DNA of 64,000 nt from Gymnothorax reevesii (taxonomy: Eukaryota > Chordata > Actinopteri > Anguilliformes > Muraenidae): assembly GCA_029721435.1 (NCBI GenBank), contig CM056576.1, positions 62,825,876-62,889,875 on the forward strand. The letters are read 5' to 3'. Position 1 is the first letter of the stretch, and each line of letters opens with the position of its first letter. Below the pieces are notes generated by a model, which did not search any database, was not told the DNA's origin, and saw only the letters and a list, made by a program, of their open reading frames with translations. Position numbers and translations under genes: made by a program. Below, piece after piece: positions 1-11,771 of this stretch.

Positions 1-160
1 TCCAATAGGAATCCCATCCGGTTGCAAAATGACTAGCGCAATTCAAATTGCCAAAATTGAGGCTTCCTAAATGGTATGCTGAAACCAATGGGTGACGTCA
101 CCGTTGCTACATCCATCTTTTTATACAGTCTATGGCTGCGCATGGATGGATAAAAGATCA
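1..160. repeat. Interspersed repeat fragment at window edge
   Basis: The segment around 90-140, with a GTGACGTCAC palindrome followed by a tail reading TTTTTATACAGTCTATGG, looks like an interspersed repeat I recall as common in teleost genomes. It is cut by the window edge, so neither terminus nor class can be determined. No convincing coding potential is seen. The family call rests on recollection of the motif only. Confidence 0.3.
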
Positions 161-869
161 GAGCGAGTGACCATTTGCAGATTGGATAAAATGCGTGACA
201 GACGTACGACACAGTCTCACAGGTAAAATAGAATAACGGGACTCTGACCGGTGTGTCAGCATGTATACGTGTTGTTTGAAACATATTTTCTTTTAGTTAT
301 CTCAAGATCAATAGGATATACATTGAATTTCAAGTTGCCACTTACTGTACCTCTTTCTTTGGTGAACAAAACATAAATCCATGAAAGATTCTCTGCTTGA
401 TTTGTCACTTTGCTTCCACATTTTCCCTGTCTGGCTATGCTGTCCACTCACTCAGAATGTCTTGTTGACCTAAATGTGGTCAGTGCTGCTGCTTCCAAAG
501 TTAACCGAAAGATTCCACTCAACGCCTCGGATTGATTCCATGCCAAAGGCGCGGTTGCATGACAATGAACCAGAAGCGTTTTGCCAATAAGTTTGTGCTT
601 TATCGCGACGAGTTTGGACTTCCATTGTGAATTAAATTCACGTATTTGTATTTTTATGATCTCTTGTGTTTGTAGCAATAAAGATAACTAGCACAGCATT
701 CAAAGTATAAGCGGCAATTTGCACCAGGTGCCAGTCTCTAATGAAAAGCCTAGATTGGGTCATTCCAAATAAAAATCAACGAATGCCTCCCACCTGACCC
801 CCTCAGAATCAGCAGATTTTTCTGGTATAGTAACTTCAGCATATTTAATTAATCCTTGCCTAATTTTAC
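161..869. other. Unassigned sequence, no gene recognised
   Basis: Short open frames exist on both strands, but none has a recognisable domain, a splice context or a coding pattern. If acbd3 extends left as inferred, this is intronic. A minus-strand frame at 448-678 was examined and has no family resemblance I can name. Confidence 0.4.
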
Positions 870-1075
870 CTTGATCTTGTGAATGGTGGAACACCTTACA
901 ACTCATTAGATTAACTGGCAACAGGTCAGTGACATGAATGGGTCAGAAAAGAGCATCTCAGAGAGGCCAAGTCCTTTAGATGGTGAAGGATTCACCACTG
1001 TCACACTCTGCATGGAAAGATTGTTCAACAATTTAAGAATGAAATTGCAAAGACACAGGGGATTTAGTAATTTAT
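870..1075. repeat. Tc1/mariner-like non-autonomous fragment
   Basis: The stretch with the GAGAGGCC core and TCACCACTGT aligns by eye with internal sequence of the elements at 14570-15010 and 50264-51100, including the later block ending near AATTTATGA. Both ends are missing, so this is an internal relic of the same family. It carries no usable reading frame. Confidence 0.55.
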
Positions 1076-1650
1076 GACTGAAAAAATGAGTGCAAACGCT
1101 GATTTTTTGACGGCAGATGGACAGACACAGACAGACCGACACAGGCAGACAGACAGATGGACGTTGGACGACTTGGCATTAGAAAAGCTCCGCTGACTGC
1201 TGACCATCGTCACAGCGGAAGCAAAAATGCGCAGAAACACTGATTTTCTAGGTCCCAAATGCTGAATTTCTCAAAAACAGAGATAGAATTTTTTAATTTT
1301 CGCAGGGGATCATCAGAACATCATAAGGAAGGCTCACAACAAATTAGTCAAAAAGTTATGACAGTTTTTGAGATATTAATGAAAGACTGAAAAAAATGAG
1401 CACAAACACTGATTTTCTAGGTCCAAAATGCTGACTCTCAAAAACCAGGATGTAGAATTTTCTAATTTTCACAGTGAGTATACAAAATATCATCAGGAAG
1501 GCTCACACCAAATTACAAAAGAAATTTATCAGACAGTTTCTGAGATATTCAAATTTCAAGTGAAAAGTTGATGCTAGACAGAGAGACGGACGCCGGATGA
1601 CTCCGCACTAGAAAAGCTCCGCCAACTGAGCCGTCACAGCGGAGCTAATC
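1076..1650. repeat. Repeat with internal duplications and hairpin caps
   Basis: Units containing TGCTGAATTTCTCAAAAAC, CATCATAAGGAAGGCTCACA and TTTGAGATATT recur. Two units each end in a GC-rich stem: GCTCCGCTG at 1187 pairs with CAGCGGA at 1213, and AGCTCCGC at 1615 pairs with GCGGAGCT at 1639. Just before each stem is a run of ACAGACAGA-type sequence. A second locus at 35830-36645 has the same arrangement. It is noncoding; class and target-site duplication are not evident. Confidence 0.7.
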
Positions 1651-1959
1651 AAGTTAGAAACATCATTTTTTCAGGCTATCAGAATAAGAATGCTATGGTC
1701 ATGTCACATGATGTTTTAATATTTTTATGATCATGACCATCAAAATCGGTTCTGGATTTATCATCATAGATAGATTTTCCAAAGTCTCCAAAAAGAAACT
1801 GTAGTTTACATCTGGATTGCATAGCTTCTCAGAGGGATGCGATCGCACTGAAGCACTGGTTTAAATGGGGCAACGCTTTGCTTTTGGACAAAAAAAAAAA
1901 AGTCAAATGCTTACTGCATTCCAGATATATATACTCAGGGATTTTTCTAATCAGGGTAA

Positions 1960-2072
1960 CAGGGGCGCTGCGCCCCCTTACTATTCCCCAGCGCCCCTTT
2001 GACTGCCGTTAATCCTGAGTAACTGCGCAATCGCCATCTGTTCATGAAGTATGCACACACACACACACACAC
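1960..2072. repeat. GC-rich repeat fragment ending in an (AC)n tract
   Basis: GCGCCCC-rich sequence is followed by GAGTAACTGCGCAATCGCC, which is similar to sequence at 5475-5515, and then an (AC)10 microsatellite at about 2053-2072. The shared block shows that two copies of one dispersed family exist here. It is noncoding. Confidence 0.5.
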
Positions 2073-2139
2073 AAAAAAATAAAAGAAAATACTGGAAGAA
2101 ATGGAATTTGCACAATGACCGTAACATTCCCCCCCTCAA

Positions 2140-2732
2140 CAAACTGAACAACAAGCATCAAGTTAAGCGTAGCAAACGTACTTGCCAAATATGAAAGTAA
2201 TGGGTCAACAATTGCAGCCAGGACTGTGTCCACAAGGAAATCTGTTTTGTCACTAATTTGCATATTATTTGGCCATCATTGTCGCCATGGCAATCAAAAT
2301 TGATAAGTGTCATAACTGAAGTGTAACACATGTCCATACCAAATATGAAAGCAATCTGTGAAAAATTGTAGCCTGCCCGATGTCCACAAGGAAATCTCTA
2401 TGTTTTACCACTAATTTGCATATAATTCGGCCAATACGGCTGCTGTGGAGACCAAAATCAATACGTGTCATAAGTGAAGTATAACACATGTCCATACCAA
2501 ATATGTATGAAATCTGTCAAAAATTGCAGCCTATACTGCCTCCACAAGAAAATGTCCATTTTGCCACTAATTTGGATATTATTTGCCCAATACTGTTGCC
2601 ATGGCAACCAAAATCGATAGGTGTCACAGGTGAAGTACAACACATGTCCATGCCAAATATGAAAGTAATCAGTCAAATTATAGCCTGTAGCGCGTCCATA
2701 AGAAAGTGTCTACAGATGTGGACGCAGTAGCA
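2140..2732. repeat. Tandem repeat, about 3.5 units of about 155 bp
   Basis: The landmark CCAAATATGAAAGTAATC and its variants recur near 2190, 2336, 2497 and 2651. Each is followed by an ATTGCAGCC-like block, a TCCACAAGGAAAT-like block and CACTAATTTGCATATTATTTGGCC. Spacing is about 146-160 bp. Units diverge by point changes, so this is an old local array. Frames on the minus strand are by-products of the array and not genes. Confidence 0.85.
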
Positions 2733-4099
2733 GAGACCACACACGTGAATCCATAGCAGCTGCCCAACATTGTGTGGGGGCTACAATAAACAGACCCCCA
2801 TATCAGCACATCCATGTAAAGCCAATAAGCGAGCAACAAATGTTCTGACACCGGCAACCAAGTAACGTTACACAACTAAGAATTTTGATGGAAAGGTAAC
2901 GTCACTGTGTCCAACCTCAGCCACGTTTAGCCACAATTCTATCCATTTTTCACGATCAGTATTGAAAATAACTTGCCCAGAGTAGTTTTCATTTAAGTTT
3001 CTAATGAAATAATGATGCATTATTTGTCCTCAATTACATTGATTATGTAATCAAAATCAAAATCTTATCTGAGAGACTTCTGCAAGAGCAGCACTGTTAT
3101 TGTGCTATTCCCTAGTCCACAGACAGCCACTTTGCTCAGGTTGTGGCTCCGCATCTCATCGTTATTACAGATGAAGACCGATATCTGCTTCAGATGGCAC
3201 TGTATTTCCCCTTCTCATTGGATGCAGCATTAGCTATGTGGCTAGCCAACTTATTTGACATGCCTAAGCAAGAGAAGGGAAGGAGCTTGGCAAACAAAGA
3301 TATCCTCATTATCTTGAATACATCGTTGCCTAATACGAAAGGATTCCCGTTTCTTTAGGGCTTGTAAGATCATAGCTGATTGTCTTTAGGTGACCAAAAT
3401 AAAAGAATACTGGTACTCATAAAAAATGATATTTTGCTTCTGAAACAAGCAATGTTATAGTCTGACATAACTTAGCTCTTAATGGCAAAGAGCGGCAAAG
3501 TTTTGATCAGGAGGAACGGAAACCACATCAGAGAAGGAGTGACCAACTTTGGAACTAACAGAGGCCAAGCTCGGACACAGTTCCGCTATATGCAAACTTA
3601 CATTTGCTAATGTAACTTACTCGCCTTCAAAGACAGGGAAGCAAACGTTAGCACTGGAATAATATGACTAATGTGAGAGAAACTGTCAGGTTGGATAAAA
3701 AAAAAAATTTGTGAAAACAACTAATTCTACACCATGAACTAAACAACACCAAACCAGTCCAATAGAAAGACTGCAATCACTGCATCTCTTTTCAGGCCCT
3801 TCAACTCTGAAAAGCTACACTGATACTGACTCACGTTTGTCCTCTTGCGGTGTCTGCAGCCGTTTTAGTCTAAGCTTTTTCTGCTTTGGACTTTCTTTTC
3901 TTGGCCTTTTTAGGGGGGGCGAGCAGTCACAAGTAACCATGGAAGTGGTAGTTTTGGCAAAGTTCGAATTGCCTCAGACTGCCTCATCTTACTAAGGTCC
4001 AGCCCACCCGGATAGCACCGCCATTTTGTCCCACATCAATGGAATCTTTAGCCATCTGTCAAAGGCCAGGCGTCAAGACTTTTTCCAAAAATGGTTCTT
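2733..4099. other. Unassigned, no supported gene
   Basis: No splice-flanked exon or recognisable domain is seen. A plus-strand frame at 3143-3358 (71 codons) has no recognisable family and no supporting context. Probably acbd3 intron or repeat-derived sequence. Confidence 0.4.
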
Positions 4100-4103
4100 A
4101 CAG

Positions 4104-5270
4104 TGGGGTGAAAAAATTTGGGAACCCCTGGTTTAAATGTTCATTACAATTAATCTCCAAGTGATTGAACGCAAACCTGAACACTAAATGCTACAAAGTG
4201 AAACATCACACATTTCATATTTTAAAGGAAGAATAATTATTTTTTACAGTTTCAAAATAATAAAACAAAGAAAAAGGCCTCATACAAAAGTTTGGGAACC
4301 CTGTCTGCTGGTACTTTGTAACTGCCATGGGTACCAATCACAGCTTGCAAACGCTTCCTGTACCCAGCCAAGAGCCTTTCAATTCTTGTCTTTGGAATTT
4401 TCCCCCATTCTTCTTGACAGAACACAGAAAAATTCTTCGGCCTTCTTGCATGCACGGCATGTTTGAGGTCTCTGGAAACGCATCTCGTAAAAGCCTGCAA
4501 ATGACATGCATAAAGGTGACCTTGGCCTATATTTTTCAAGGTCACTGGCCTAAAAATTATCACCATAAACTTCAACATTCTGCTTTATCTCGTCAACTAT
4601 TTCAGTTACAGGCTCCTAAATAGCTCCCGCCGCCCGTGTGGCACGGGCGCTATGGTATCGAGCTCCATCAGTGCGTGCATGAATGTGTCAGTCCGTGCGC
4701 ATCCGTCAACAAAAACTTTGACATCTTGTTTAACAGCGGGAGCTTCAGGGGCCGCCAGTGCCCTACATTTCCAAAAGGCTTAAGGTTTTTCAAGGTTCTC
4801 TTTCGCATACTTCAGATGCTTAATTTTGTGTTGAGGTCATAGGAAAGGCTTCTTTCTTGTCCCTTTGCCACATAGGTCTTTGTTGTTTAAGGTACACTGT
4901 ATTGTTGTGCTGTGAACTAGACCAGTGTCTGCTACCCTTTTTTGCAGCTCTTTTGCAGTGATGTTTGGGTTCTTCTGAGCATTTCTCCCCAGAACCCGAG
5001 CCATTCTATCTGAAATTTTTCTTGGCCTTCCAGATCTTGCCTTGACTTCAATTGTTTCATTTATTTTTTGATTTTCTTACGATGTTTCTGAGTAGAAATG
5101 GGTCGTTTGAAAGTAACGTTGCAAGAGTTTTTTGTAGCCCTCTCCTTATTGGTGGAAGTGAATTATCTTGATTTTGACATCCTTGGACATCTGTTTAGAG
5201 GAACACATGGTTTTTAACAGACACAACAGCCACCACAGTCAGGTACTTTAGAAGGCATGGAGTTACTTCA
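4104..5270. mobile_element. DNA transposon relic with GTTTGGGAACCC end
   Basis: The left end at about 4104 (CAGTGGGGTGAAAAAATTTG followed by GGAACCCC) and the repeated GTTTGGGAACCC at about 4290 are typical of a dispersed teleost DNA-transposon family. On the minus strand, 4330-4470 encodes a transposase-like shred (around GKIPKTRIERLLAGYRKR), with further minus-sense remnants to about 5250. Multiple stops are present, and a small hairpin element is nested at 4621-4746. Superfamily is probably Tc1/mariner, but this is inferred and not proven. Confidence 0.5.
4621..4746. repeat. Short nested element with 8-bp perfect hairpin
   Basis: TAGCTCCCGC at 4621 is mirrored by GCGGGAGCT at about 4737, giving apparent inverted ends about 125 bp apart. 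Just inside the left end, CGCCCGTG at 4631-4638 and CACGGGCG at 4642-4649 form a perfect 8-bp stem with a 3-nt loop. It interrupts an older transposon relic. It is noncoding; target-site duplication is unclear. Confidence 0.6.
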
Positions 5271-5589
5271 GAATATATAGTTCAACCCAGGCATTAAATT
5301 CACCTCACTCATTGAAGCTCTAACAAGTAACTCACCTGGGTCTGGGCCTTAATAATGATCTTCTTAAAAGGTAACATAGAATAATCCAAAAGCAGGGTTT
5401 CCCACACATAGACCATTGTGTGGTGGGGCGCCACTGAATCAATTCAGACCACCACAAATGTATTCCCGTTCATTCTGAGTAAATACGCAATTGCCGTCTG
5501 TTGATAATGCATACGCACGTCGGGAAAAGGGGAAAAAATTAAAACTGAATATGAAAGGCATGAGAAGACGCAGAATATGCGCAATCCTT

Positions 5590-5706
5590 AATCACTCCCC
5601 CGCAATCAAAATGAGAAGCATATCTATTCCCCCGCTCAACAAAATGAAAAGCATCTACCCCCAGTCAACAAAATGAAAAGCATATCTACGCCCTCCCCGC
5701 TCAACA
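5590..5706. repeat. Three short tandem units (AACAAAATGAAAAGCAT)
   Basis: The phrase CAACAAAATGAAAAGCAT, or its AATCAAAATGAGAAGCAT variant, recurs three times at about 35-45 bp spacing, separated by pyrimidine-rich CCCCC-containing linkers. The preceding segment at 5475-5515 is similar to 2000-2050, so both belong to one dispersed family. Confidence 0.6.
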
Positions 5707-6082
5707 GTTGGAGAAGTGTTTGCGATGGATTAAGACATGTGGAACACCACACATGCAACTCAATGTGAATAGCATCAACAAACAAAGTGGACTTCTGCAT
5801 GCTACAAACCAGAAGTTATTTGGCAGAGAGCACAATTCATTCGTGCCCTACAGCACAGGCAATCTCAACACTGGATAATAAAACGTTTATCCAGCTGGTG
5901 ATGGATTTTGTAATAGCATGAAGTAATCTGCTAAGAAACTTTAACGCGGGAGAAGTTGGCTAGGTAGCTAGCCAGCCATTTCAGAATGTCAGTCCCTTAG
6001 CCGAAATGAGTAAAGTTGCTCGTCATCGAAATTGTTTTGGAGGAAAACGCCGATATAATGAACACTAGATAAATAACTCAAA

Positions 6083-6901
6083 TATTAGGATTGAGGAGAT
6101 GCATCACAATTTTGGAGGCACCAGAGCCCGTCCACCATTTTGGGGGGTAACGCTATCAGTTGCCATGGGCAACAGCAAGGCAGAGACAGCACAGGAAAGA
6201 TGGCTTGAGTAGTTGTCGCAGCATTTTAACCAAAAAAAAAAGAGGACAAAGGCAAAAGAAAATGCAATTTACAGAGAGAAACTTACTGCCATCATCAAGC
6301 GGCAATATTTGGATAAACTGACAGATTACCCATGCTGACCTGTACACGAGCAGCAGAGAGCTTGACAGTCTACCACCGTGCACCAATACGAACATCGTCA
6401 ACTACATGCTTTTTGGCATCATTATTATACGATGCAAGAATTCAACAGCGTGAAGTCCCTGGACAACAGCGAGCAATTCTGCTGCGGCTGGGTGCCAGAC
6501 TTGGTGATCCACAAGCCTCCAAATTGTGAAAACTCCATCGTACTGGCAAAGGTAAGGTTGCAAACACCTTCTGTGTGCGTGTAGCATAAAGGACAGATAA
6601 CTTCAGTTCAGAGTTTAACAATTGTGTATTTCAGCACCATGCCAGTCATTGTCCCACCTCGGTGATTATTAGACAATCGAGCTCCAGATAATCTACTTGG
6701 AGGTCTCTGTCTTGAAGGTAATAATGTGGTTAGCATTTGCTGATTCTAGCTAGTAGAATGTTTGAGCCCTGCAGAATACAACGTGCACCACCTCCTCAGC
6801 TGACAGCAATAAACAATGAAGACACTCTGGTGGGTTTACCCCCAAAATGGTGGATTGGGGGCGGAGCCTTGGGTCGTGATGACAACTCCTCAATCCTAAT
6901 A
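6083..6901 (+). mobile_element. DNA transposon with about 75-bp inverted ends, unknown family
   Basis: TATTAGGATTGAGGAG at 6083 is matched in reverse by CTCCTCAATCCTAATA ending at 6901. The arms continue inward to CCACCATTTTGGGGG near 6133 and its complement CCCCCAAAATGGTGG near 6840. The element is therefore about 820 bp with long imperfect TIRs. It encloses a coding-like stretch on the plus strand (6160-6551), suggesting a deleted autonomous element. No clear target-site duplication is seen. Confidence 0.75.
6160..6551 (+). pseudogene. Coding remnant inside TIR element, family not recognised
   Basis: The best frame, 6369-6551, reads through residues such as HRQLHAFWHHYYTMQEFN and then CCGWVPDLVIHKPPN, ending at AAG|GTAAGG, a strong splice-donor context. 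A lysine-rich upstream stretch (6160-6335, in other frames) also looks coding but holds stops. The Trp/Cys/His-rich composition looks protein-like rather than random. I do not recognise the family. Its position between long TIRs makes a transposon-encoded protein the likeliest origin; a captured host exon is the alternative. Confidence 0.4.
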
Positions 6902-7140
6902 GTTTGTGCGTTAGCTGCATTGCGTAATATGATTTATTACAAAGTCAAACTCAGGTATTGCCCGACTCTTGGCCAGCTAGTCTAAGACAGCATACTGGAT
7001 CCAGAGTTATTTCTAGCTCAGTGATGGCAACATGTACGAAAACTACTTAGCCAGCTTAACACTTGCAGTAGGATTCCTCCATTTAGCCTGGTTTGATCTA
7101 AATGTGCAGTTTATTGGGTACTCAGCTTTAGCTTCATTTG

Positions 7141-7490
7141 TAAATATTGTAGCAGCGAAGTAATCAGGCTTTATCCATTAAACGATTGTAACTGTGTACG
7201 GTTACAAATGAAGCTAACGTGTCCACTTCATGCATCAGCAACTGCTGACAGTTCGCTAGCTACCTGCTATGCCAGCAGACTGATTTCACCTCGCTGACTC
7301 GTACCCAAGCGATAACCACCGTAAATATTATAGCAGGGAAAAAAATCAGGCTTTATCCATTAAAAGATTGTAATTGAGTACGGTTACAAATTAAGCTAAT
7401 GTGTCCACTTCATGCATCAGCGACTGCTGACAGTTTGCTAGCTACGTGCTATGCCAACAGACTGATTTCAGCTCGCTGACTGCGGAAACC
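7141..7490. repeat. Direct duplication, two units of about 180 bp
   Basis: The first copy (7141-7308) and second copy (7322-7490) share CAGGCTTTATCCATTAAA, GTACGGTTACAAAT, TGTCCACTTCATGCATCAGC and the GACTGATTTCA...GCTCGCTGACT block, with scattered substitutions. It is noncoding. The duplication appears local and fairly recent in comparison with the surrounding repeats. Confidence 0.85.
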
Positions 7491-7627
7491 GTCATTAGTT
7501 CATTGTAATTGTGGGTAGCAAGTAAGCTACAGTCCGCATAATCGCGCATAATGTTGGGTTATGCATAATCTCCGTTTCAGATTAATGCTGCGATTTGATA
7601 TTGCTGGCAAATGACCATGGTATAAGC

Positions 7628-7751
7628 GGGATAATCAACTTGAAGGTGAGCATTCCACAGTTTTAATGCTCTTCGCGGAGGCAACCACCCGACGCGAACT
7701 CTGCTTCGAGCATTAAAACCGTGGAATGCACACCTTCTCGTTAATTATCCC
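7628..7751. repeat. 124-bp fold-back palindrome (MITE-like)
   Basis: The left arm 7628-7680 begins GGGATAATCAACTTGAAGG and the right arm 7699-7751 ends CTCGTTAATTATCCC. The arms are about 53 nt with roughly nine mismatches and an 18-nt loop. This is typical of a fold-back MITE consisting almost wholly of terminal inverted repeats. It is noncoding and the duplication at the target is ambiguous. Confidence 0.8.
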
Positions 7752-10700
7752 TTACTAATAATTTTCTGCAAGCTCTGGCTTCCTGACTGTGTACCAAGTA
7801 GTGCAGTGCAGTCACGTTGGTTGTATTTACGGAAGTAGGGGGGGTCGTGGGAGAGAAAAGAAATCAGAAGTAAAGGTATCAATGCGCTGTCAAAGCGCGC
7901 AGAAGGTATTACTACGCCTGTCATTAAAGTACGCACTTCCCACAGCATAGAAAAAGCCACGTTTGGATTTGCGTACCCGAACCCATGTCACTGGTCATAT
8001 AAACCTATGTACACAGGAAAAATGTGGAAGACTTTGGTCGCATCTAACTACAGCCCCGAAAAATACCGTTGACCACAATGAGTCTAGCTACAAATGCTAA
8101 CAGGAGTGGCAGCGCGTCTGGCTGACTGGGTGGTCGCTCAAAGCTCGGAGAGGTACGCATCATCTCGTCTCATTTCATAGAAAAACATATTTCATTATGA
8201 AAGTACGGTGGACTGTTCCTTTAAACTTCTCCTCTGCTGTGGCGACTGAGCTGCAAAGATGGTGGGCCTTAGAAACAGTAACTAAGGGGGGCTGAGCTGG
8301 TTGGAGCTAGTCGGAAAGGTCCTTTCCACTTGAAATACCTTCAGGCTGAATTCAGCCTCTCAGTGGAATCTGCAATTTCCCTGTGTGAGCGAGCCATTCC
8401 AAAAAACAGCACCTTCTTGACTGCAAAAAAGGCGCATTTCTGCGTAAATTACACGGGAAACATTCGCATTTCGCTTGAGCGATAACAGGAGTGCCAATCA
8501 TGTCATATCTGTGGGGTCACATACCAATTTTCTCATGGTATTATGGTGATAACCAATCTGTTCTGGGATTAAAATTGTAGTTTAGTCGACACAGGTTATA
8601 TACGCATAATTGGTTATGCTACAAAAGCGACTCTAGACAAAGTTGGGGGAAATACTTAAATTCACAGCCAGAATTTTCTTCTAGACACCAGCGTAGAAAA
8701 GCAACAGTTGTAAACCACGTCTCAATAAATTCAGCATAATTTTTATTTTAGTAGGATAATGCGCCAACAAATATTTTATTAACCCCTTTCTGCAGATGTA
8801 GACGCATGCCTCAAAGGAGCTACAAATTTAAGCACGCAAATACTAGACTACTAGACAGCACCCCTGGATCAGTTATTGAATATTCACAAGCAAGCAGAGT
8901 TCGAACGCGGTTTTGAATATGGGGAAGTTGACTCCACTCCCTGTTTTTCAAGAGTTGCATGAATTAAAGTCCTCAGGTAAGCCTGGTGTGCAAACTGGTC
9001 AATTCCCTTGCCCATAGTATCGATCCAGCAGTTTAAAAAAAAAAAAAAAAAGATCTTCTGCGACAGGAAAAAATTGTTGTCCTGTGTAGCAACCACTTTA
9101 GCTACAGTGAGCCAACGGTATTCGAATTAGTGGTTCAGAAAAATCAGTTTTCTGAAGCAAAAAATTCGACATGGTATTGATTCTCTCACATTCTACTGTC
9201 AATTACAGTCATACCTTTCAAAAAAATGCGAAGTTCCCTACCGTGGATTTGCGTGTAGATTCCTTCATTGACAAATTCAGCGCTTCCTTATATCCACCCA
9301 AGTACTGGTGTTGATAGCCAATCACTCAATCATACACTCAGGCTCTTGTGCATAATAGCACAATTATACTTCATGCCCTCGTGAAACTTCCCCGGTAACA
9401 ATGTATTGATTGGCTCATATCTTATCCAATTCCCGAGTGTTTAAACTTTCCACTGGAAGTGAAGCACATTGATTGGACAAACATGGAGCATACAAGCCTC
9501 TGCATATCAGCATGCTCAGTTGTATCTCGTCTACGTTGCCCACATTACGCGGCTGAAATAGACGCGATTTATAGAAAAAAAAGACTCAAAACTGACCTTG
9601 AAGTGTTCAGTTACATTTCCAGGATTTAAATGAGATAAGGACATGGTCAAGGGGAATTATTTTGAATGAAACAGGACCGCAGGGTTCCTTCTACTGAATA
9701 CATCGATCTCTGTAGATGGGATTCAGGAAAAAGGCTAGGCTGCTACTTTTGCTTTATGTTTTGGAATGTATACCGTACTCAAAGTCGAATGCCGAGGTTT
9801 TTTTCCTGTTTAAAAGGTGAACTGCCCATGCATTTGGGTGGACCCCCAGTTACGCTCATTGCACTTTTCTGCTGAATCCAGGGAGGCAATATATCGTTTG
9901 ATCTTCCCTGAAAATGGAATGTCAATTCTGTTAAAATAAGGTACATTTCAGAATTAAGATATTACTGAGTTAGTGAGTTGTACTTGTTCCTTATAAGGGT
10001 TGAAATGAGTTTGTGAGCTCGGAAGTCGAAACTGCTGGTTTCATTGCAGAGTGAATGTCCTGACAGTTTAATCAGCAGTTTATTTAATGACTGTGTGTTG
10101 GGTTGGGGGACTTAGAAGAAAAATGGACAAAACTCTAAACTTAATTATGGAGAAAAGGCATTTATTGTGTTTGGAGAGGTTACTGGTGACCACTGATGTT
10201 CAGCTGCACTTATATTGATAAATTCAAGCTAAACTCAACCAGAAAATCATTAGTTCATATTAAATTTCATGCCTCAAAACTTTGTTAAAAACATGATTAT
10301 TTGATGATTTGACAGTGTACCATCTCAGACATTCGGGAGCCACTTGGATAGCAGTGTAATTTGGCTAATAGCACATAGGTAATCTAGAATGTAATGTTGA
10401 AGATGAATTCTACTAGTGGTCAAGGAGTTTATGATCCAAGAAATGTATAGATTTAAGCCCCAGCAGTTTTTCAATCCTCAGTATTTTTTTTTGCAATTTT
10501 AATGCTGAATTCTGATGAAGACTCAATGTTTGCAGTCCATTTTCTCAACCAAAATACGATGTAATTCGAAATGCTGCAAGTGTCATTTCTGAGTAAAGCC
10601 ACATTTTTCCTCTTTATGAAGCTTAAATCTTGAATTATACAGAATTAAATTGGGTAACCCATAAATAGCCAAATTTGGCTTCAGCGCAAAGGGGTTAATA

Positions 10701-11771
10701 TATTGGCAGTGGCTATGTTTACGGCGCCATAAACAGTGATTCGGGGCTATATTTACCGCATGTCTGAGTGCGTATGCGGGCAATTCCAAGATGACGGACT
10801 CACGTTTCACAGCTGTAGGGAGCAATTTAGATGATCTAGCCAATGAAATTCAGTCAAAAAAATTTCGAGCTTAATTTCTTGTGCTGCTACACGTGGCAAT
10901 CCATGTTACGGATGACACACCAGGTTGCTAGGGCACGTGCAGCATGCAGTCGCAATATCAATATTCTAAAGCCCCTTCTCAATAATAAAATCCCCCAAAC
11001 CATATTGGCGCCTCCTTTTAAAATCGTACTGGCAAATAAAAAGCCAGAAAAAAGCGGAGATTGGATACGGAATTCTTTCTACGCAGGAGTTAACTACTCC
11101 TCCTTTAATATTTCCCCATTTAAAACTACTTAGGTGCATGCTGCAACGCGCTGTATCGGAATATGTGTACTCCATTAATCGATGCGATTAAACTTATTGG
11201 ACGATGCTACAGTGTTGAAAAGTGCTGAAAAGATTCGGAAGAAAGCTGGGCTTGCTGGCTCCCATCCTTGCCTTTTAAAAGACAGCTGAAAAACTACCAG
11301 AAGGAAACAAGCTCGTAATCAACCAAAGTGGCACATCGACACTGGGGTTAGCCATGTTAGGTATGTTACCATCAGAGCATTGGCTGCTGGGACATTGGTT
11401 CCGATAGCGCGTTGCATAGTTTCCCCAAAGTGGCAGAGGTATACCCATCAAAACCGCCTTTTGTGGGCAAAAGGAAGGGAATTCCCAGAAATCCTATAGA
11501 AGACAGACAAAAATGAGCCCGAATTCCCCTTGTTACCTTGTTTTCAATTTCTGATTTCCCATATGGCCACCTGAGCGCTTCAAAGTTTGAGGTGACAAAA
11601 ACACCCTTCAGTTTTTGAGAAGCTCAGTAGGAATTTAAAAAAAAAACTGCACAGACTATTAGATTTAGTATTCAAGATCAAACAGACAAAAAATTGAGAT
11701 TTGGAGCGCCAGCAATCTGTTTCTACAGTCAGCAAAAAAAAAAAAACTAGAACGGGCACTCGGTAGAGCGC
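7752..11771. other. No gene recognised over about 4 kb
   Basis: Open frames here are all shorter than about 100 codons and show no domain, splice pairing or family resemblance. A 17-nt A tract is at about 9034-9050. This may be acbd3 intron 1 if the inferred gene structure holds. Exon 2 of acbd3 (the body of the acyl-CoA-binding domain) was specifically looked for on the minus strand and not found. Confidence 0.4.

Noticed and set aside
3143..3358. Possible small gene of 71 codons
   Set aside because: No family resemblance, no promoter or splice context, and neighbouring sequence is repeat-like.
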